Below, in pieces: positions 5,467-7,254 of a DNA stretch of 7,254 nt. The notes beneath the pieces are model-generated. The model ran no database searches, was not told the origin of the DNA, and was given only the letters and a program-made list of their open reading frames with translations. The stretch is taken from positions 1 through 7,254 of the forward strand of contig JALSHP010000001.1 in NCBI GenBank assembly GCA_026982175.1, written 5' to 3'. How positions within the stretch are numbered: the stretch's first letter is position 1; each line of letters opens with the position of its first letter. The position numbers and the translations under genes are program-made. This stretch comes from Campylobacteraceae bacterium. Lineage in GTDB: Bacteria; Campylobacterota; Campylobacteria; Campylobacterales; Sulfurovaceae.

Positions 5467-5475
5467 TGTTAAAAT
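5467..5475 (+). promoter_or_regulatory. extended -10 promoter of the repeat protein
   Basis: TG at 5467-5468, T, then TAAAAT at 5470-5475, with A/T tracts upstream and no -35. The predicted start is at about 5482, giving a leader of about 35 nt. It matches the promoter style at 507-515 and 675-683 but with a less perfect hexamer; other A/T-rich hexamers nearby are possible. Confidence 0.4.
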
Positions 5476-5506
5476 ATATTATTACAAAGTTAATAAAAAA
5501 TATGTT

Positions 5507-5511
5507 AAGGA
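5507..5511 (+). promoter_or_regulatory. ribosome-binding site (AAGGA)
   Basis: AAGGA with 5 nt to ATG at 5517-5519. This is the clearest ribosome site in the window and fixes the start of the repeat protein. Confidence 0.75.
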
Positions 5512-5516
5512 TTGTT

Positions 5517-7254
5517 ATGAAAATAGTTACCAGTTTATTCACGATATTATTAATATCCCATTTAAGTTTACACGCTACAGGACCTACAGATACAACAAGT
5601 ACATGTACAGATAACCCAAGTACACAAGATTTAAGTAGTTCAGTCATTACAGAATCTTCAGGACCTATAGATATAGTAGCTCTTCAAGGTTTAGATTGTG
5701 CGGGTAATGCTATTTACGCATTTAAAATTAAAAGCCTACCATTGGCATCACAAGGTATTCTCTATTTATCTGATGGTACTACAGCAGTTACAGTAGACCA
5801 AGTTTTAACAGGAGGTCAAGCAAGTAGCTTAAAATTTGATCCAGCTGATGGTTTTGTTGGAGATGTAGAGTTTTTATATGTTTCGATAGACAGAAATAAT
5901 GGAAATATTGAAGATACTACACCTGCCACGGTAACTATTCCTATTAGAACAGGTAATGGTGGAGGATGTCAAGAACCAACATCTAACGATAAAGTTAATG
6001 ATAAGATAGTGAACACAGTAGGCGCTGTTGATATCTTAAATTTAGATGGACAAGATTGTGCAGGAAAAGATGTTGAAAAATTCAAAATAAAAAGTTTACC
6101 AGATGCGAATGAAGGTGTACTTTATATGGCAGATGGTGTAAGCCCTGTAACAGTAGATCAGATTTTAACAAGAGCCCAAGCTAATGGATTAAAATTTGAT
6201 CCAGCTGATGGTTTTGTTGGCGATGTAAAGTTTACCTATGCTGCGATAGATGACCAAAACAGAGAAGATTCAAGCCCTGCAACAGTAACGATTCCTGTTA
6301 TTGCCGAAGGTAATGGTGGAGGATGTCAGGAACCAACATCTGAAGATAAAGCTAATGATAAAATATTGAACACTTTACCTGCTGTTAATATCTTAAATTT
6401 AGATGGACAAGATTGTGCAGGAAAAGATGTTGAAAAATTCAAAATAAAAAGTTTACCAGATGCGAATGAAGGTGTACTCTATATGGCAGATGGTGTAAGC
6501 CCTGTAACAGTAGACCAGATTTTAACAAGAGACCAAGCTAATGGATTAAAATTTGACCCAGCTGATGGTTTTGTTGGCGATGTAAAGTTTACCTATGCTG
6601 CGATAGATGACCAAAACAGAGAAGATTCAAGCCCTGCAACAGTGACTATTCCTGTTATCTCAGGAAATGGTGGAAATGGTGGAAATTGTGAAGAAGCTCC
6701 AGTAACAGATGATAAAAGAAATTTTAATATCTCAAATAGAGCTTTAGCCGTAGAGATTATTGACTTATCTGGAACTGATTGTGCAGGAAATGATGTAGAA
6801 AAGTTTAAAATAGTAACGCTTCCAGATGTGGCTTCTGGTCGACTTTATATGGCAGATGGTATAACACCTGTAGAAGTTGGACAAGTACTTACAGGGGAAG
6901 AGTTTAGAGATTTAAGATTTGATCCCGCCGATGGTTTTGTAGGAGAGGCAACATTTACTTATGCTGCAATAGATAGAAATGATAGAGAAGATGAAACACC
7001 TGCTACCGTGACACTTCCGATTGTGGCAGGAGCAGGAGAAGCTTGTAGTGAAAACCCAACGACAAATGATATAAAGAATCCTATGAATATAGCACATAAC
7101 CTTGCGGCTGTAGATATTGTGAATTTAGAGGGTTTAAATTGTGCAGGGGAAGAGGTTGAACGATTTAGAATAGCAACATTACCAACAGCAGAGCAAGGGG
7201 TACTTTATATGGCAGATGGCGTAACCGCTGTAACAGTTGGACAAATCTTAACAA
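5517..7254 (+). CDS. secreted tandem-repeat surface protein, 3' end cut off
   Basis: ATG 5517 opens a frame that stays open to the window edge, giving 579 complete codons and no stop. The first 20 residues (MKIVTSLFTILLISHLSLHA) are a Sec signal peptide. The rest is a tandem array of about 120-residue repeats beginning at Cys 30, 151, 270, 391 and 510. Each has a C-x-(E/N/A)-P-type start, a second Cys 30-32 residues later in a (D/N)CAG motif, then LYMADG, and finally FDPADGFVG...F.Y.AID followed by TPATVTIP. The last part resembles bacterial Ig-like or cadherin-like beta-sandwich repeats of large adhesins; that assignment is by pattern only. Two Cys per repeat suggest one disulfide each. Gly-rich linkers (GNGGG, GNGGNGG) separate repeats. 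Codons ending in A (GTA, ACA, GCA, TTA) are commoner than in the two genes upstream, hinting at different history. The function is probably adhesion or surface structure; the anchor and export route lie beyond the window. Confidence 0.85.
   Translation, partial: MKIVTSLFTILLISHLSLHATGPTDTTSTCTDNPSTQDLSSSVITESSGPIDIVALQGLDCAGNAIYAFKIKSLPLASQGILYLSDGTTAVTVDQVLTGGQASSLKFDPADGFVGDVEFLYVSIDRNNGNIEDTTPATVTIPIRTGNGGGCQEPTSNDKVNDKIVNTVGAVDILNLDGQDCAGKDVEKFKIKSLPDANEGVLYMADGVSPVTVDQILTRAQANGLKFDPADGFVGDVKFTYAAIDDQNREDSSPATVTIPVIAEGNGGGCQEPTSEDKANDKILNTLPAVNILNLDGQDCAGKDVEKFKIKSLPDANEGVLYMADGVSPVTVDQILTRDQANGLKFDPADGFVGDVKFTYAAIDDQNREDSSPATVTIPVISGNGGNGGNCEEAPVTDDKRNFNISNRALAVEIIDLSGTDCAGNDVEKFKIVTLPDVASGRLYMADGITPVEVGQVLTGEEFRDLRFDPADGFVGEATFTYAAIDRNDREDETPATVTLPIVAGAGEACSENPTTNDIKNPMNIAHNLAAVDIVNLEGLNCAGEEVERFRIATLPTAEQGVLYMADGVTAVTVGQILT
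5604..5966 (+). repeat. protein repeat 1 (121 codons)
   Basis: From Cys 30 to just before Cys 151. It is the most divergent of the first three: LYLSDG in place of LYMADG, and EFLYVSIDRNNG in place of KFTYAAIDDQNR. Confidence 0.85.
5967..6323 (+). repeat. protein repeat 2 (119 codons)
   Basis: From Cys 151. Its core 6033-6301 is nearly identical in DNA to 6390-6658 of repeat 3. Confidence 0.9.
6324..6686 (+). repeat. protein repeat 3 (121 codons)
   Basis: From Cys 270. I count six base differences from repeat 2 across the 269-bp core, with one clear amino-acid change there (Ala to Asp in LTRAQ/LTRDQ). It ends in a longer Gly/Asn linker. Confidence 0.9.
6687..7043 (+). repeat. protein repeat 4 (119 codons)
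   Basis: From Cys 391. It keeps CAG, LYMADG, FDPADGFVG and TPATVT but is diverged elsewhere (VGQVLTGEEF, IDRNDRED). Confidence 0.85.
7044..7254 (+). repeat. protein repeat 5, cut by the window edge
   Basis: From Cys 510. It is visible through LYMADGVTAVTVGQILT, after which the sequence ends. Confidence 0.85.

Larger units (their letters stand above)
5373..5516 (+). other. AT-rich spacer with promoter of the repeat protein
   Basis: Almost pure A/T. A 10-bp palindrome TTAAGCTTAA (5382-5391) followed by T-rich sequence is the only terminator-like feature after the barrel gene and is weak. Upstream T-tracts, including a run of eight T at 5438-5445, precede the promoter at 5467-5475. No gene fits here. 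Confidence 0.6.

Noticed and set aside
5444..5647. 67-codon minus-strand open frame over the promoter and start of the repeat protein
   Set aside because: It overlaps the promoter, ribosome site and signal peptide of a convincing + strand gene, and its end is AT-rich low-complexity sequence.
6912..7097. 61-codon minus-strand open frame in repeats 4-5
   Set aside because: Antisense to a well-supported tandem-repeat coding frame; no motif.
5604..7254. Regular spacing of about 360 bp considered as a CRISPR or non-coding repeat array
   Set aside because: The units are long, diverged, in one continuous reading frame and conserved at the protein level; this is a repeat protein.

Overview
The window looks like a piece of a Campylobacterota (epsilonproteobacterial) chromosome. 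Coding regions are moderately AT-rich, spacers are very AT-rich, promoters appear as extended -10 boxes (TGnTATAAT) without a clear -35, and the AAA+ protein and YraN resemble types I associate with the Sulfurospirillum/Sulfurimonas/Campylobacter group. This is a judgement from style, and I would not name a genus.

Layout. Positions 1-286 hold the 3' part of a yraN (UPF0102) gene. Positions 287-985 are non-coding and the most interesting stretch: a hairpin that may end yraN transcription (326-362), an extended -10 promoter (507-515) followed by a 5' hairpin and a leaderless 32-codon Phe-rich ORF (522-620), a second extended -10 promoter (675-683), and then a 265-bp element (691-955). The element has perfect 26-bp terminal inverted repeats and is flanked by a 5-bp direct repeat, TTATA. 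Two further long inverted repeats lie inside it, so the strand reading into the next gene can fold into a three-way junction with a possible loop-loop contact. Positions 986-2722 encode a cytosolic AAA+ ATPase starting at TTG. One base later, 2724-5372 encodes a secreted protein with an HExxH zinc-peptidase motif and a probable outer-membrane beta-barrel C-terminus. After an AT-rich promoter spacer, 5517 to the end of the window encodes the start of a secreted protein built of about 120-residue tandem repeats. It has no stop codon in the window.

How the parts fit. The AAA+ gene and the metallopeptidase/barrel gene are almost certainly one operon. Removing the 265-bp element plus one TTATA copy restores a compact promoter, a leader of about 25 nt, an AGGA ribosome site and the TTG start. 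The element therefore appears to have landed at the transcription start of this operon and now forms most of its leader RNA. A 10-nt stretch in an internal loop of the element is perfectly complementary to the operon's ribosome-binding region, and the same stretch can also pair with another loop of the element. This raises the possibility that the insertion put translation of the operon under RNA-structure control. The last gene has its own promoter and is probably a separate surface protein.
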